In this document: positions 63,954 to 64,000 of the stretch, in pieces
Layout: each line of letters opens with the position of its first letter
How positions within the stretch are numbered: the stretch's first letter is position 1
Assembly: GCF_023016155.1 (NCBI RefSeq)
Contig: NZ_JALKBG010000008.1
Span: forward strand, 808,501-872,500
Reading direction: 5' to 3'
Origin: Aliiroseovarius sp. F20344
GTDB taxonomy: Bacteria; Pseudomonadota; Alphaproteobacteria; Rhodobacterales; Rhodobacteraceae
DNA: 64,000 nt
Notes under the pieces: generated by a model
Database searches by the model: none
The model's input: the letters and a program-made list of their open reading frames with translations, nothing else
Told to the model about the DNA's origin: nothing
Translations under genes and position numbers: made by a program

Positions 63954-64000
63954 ATGGGTGATTATCACACCGATTTCGGACTGGAGCACAAGTTTGTCAA
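63954..64000 (+). CDS. Start of the next GTA cluster gene (partial)
   Basis: ATG 63954 follows AGAAAGGGCG, a good ribosome binding site, 18 bp after the portal stop. Only 15 complete codons (MGDYHTDFGLEHKFV) are visible before the window ends. The position suggests the small head-formation gene that follows the portal in RcGTA-like clusters (g3.5) but the fragment is too short to confirm. Confidence 0.6.
   Translation, partial: MGDYHTDFGLEHKFV

Overview
The window looks like a chromosomal segment of a Roseobacter-group member of the Rhodobacteraceae (Alphaproteobacteria). The evidence is an ALAS-type HemA (C4 haem pathway), a complete tetrameric sarcosine oxidase operon, CcmI, a CC...C-type ArsR next to an Atm1-like exporter, a ribosomal protein L9 with a long acidic tail, and the start of a gene transfer agent (GTA) head cluster. 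Coding density is high, base composition is moderately GC-rich, and many genes are translationally coupled by 4-nt overlaps. I see no insertion sequence, integrase, CRISPR array or rRNA; there is one tRNA (Leu-UAG).

Layout. 1-5.4 kb: hemA (TTG start, FNR-type box upstream), a RodZ-like cell-shape protein, ispG and a secreted S41 peptidase. 5.4-7.8 kb (minus): a small secreted protein, then the ccmI-ruvX-DUF1289 operon. 8.0-13.8 kb: sarcosine oxidase soxB-[unknown gene]-soxD-soxA-soxG, closed by a strong terminator. 13.8-16.1 kb: a low-GC accessory patch with one membrane protein and three tandem paralogues of an unrecognised two-cysteine secreted family. 16.1-20.1 kb: sodB, a GFA-family zinc protein, rarD, a LOG-family protein and a LysM protein. 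20.1-27.4 kb: an ArsR-type regulator divergent from an Atm1-like ABC exporter, then an RND efflux permease and adaptor. 27.6-33.3 kb: YfgM-like protein, bamB, der and a 2',3'-cyclic-nucleotide phosphodiesterase. 33.3-36.1 kb: nlpD-like, pcm and surE. 36.2-43.7 kb: SDR, purF, cvpA, radA, a PqiA-like protein, mlaF, mlaE and alr. 43.8-46.4 kb: hydrolase-OsmC fusion, a DUF3445 (HODM-type) protein and a small lipoprotein. 46.6-50.2 kb: glnA and glnB, divergent from nnrD/nnrE, whose middle is compositionally foreign. 50.3-54.2 kb: tRNA-Leu, trigger factor, a small lytic transglycosylase, a VOC protein and rpsF-rpsR-rplI. 54.6-60.7 kb: a membrane protein, the fatty-acid cluster fabD-(ClpP-fold protein)-fabG-acpP-fabF, and mltG. 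60.9-64.0 kb: GTA g1 (TerS), g2 (TerL), g3 (portal) and the start of the next gene.

Most of the window is conserved housekeeping: tetrapyrrole and isoprenoid synthesis, outer-membrane and cell-wall maintenance, nitrogen assimilation, fatty acids and translation. The least explained parts are the unknown gene coupled inside the sarcosine oxidase operon, the three secreted paralogues after it, the mosaic nnrD/E gene, the ArsR-Atm1 pair, and the leader and overlapping start of the GTA cluster. Base-composition statements come from hand counts of selected 60-base lines, not from a full computation.
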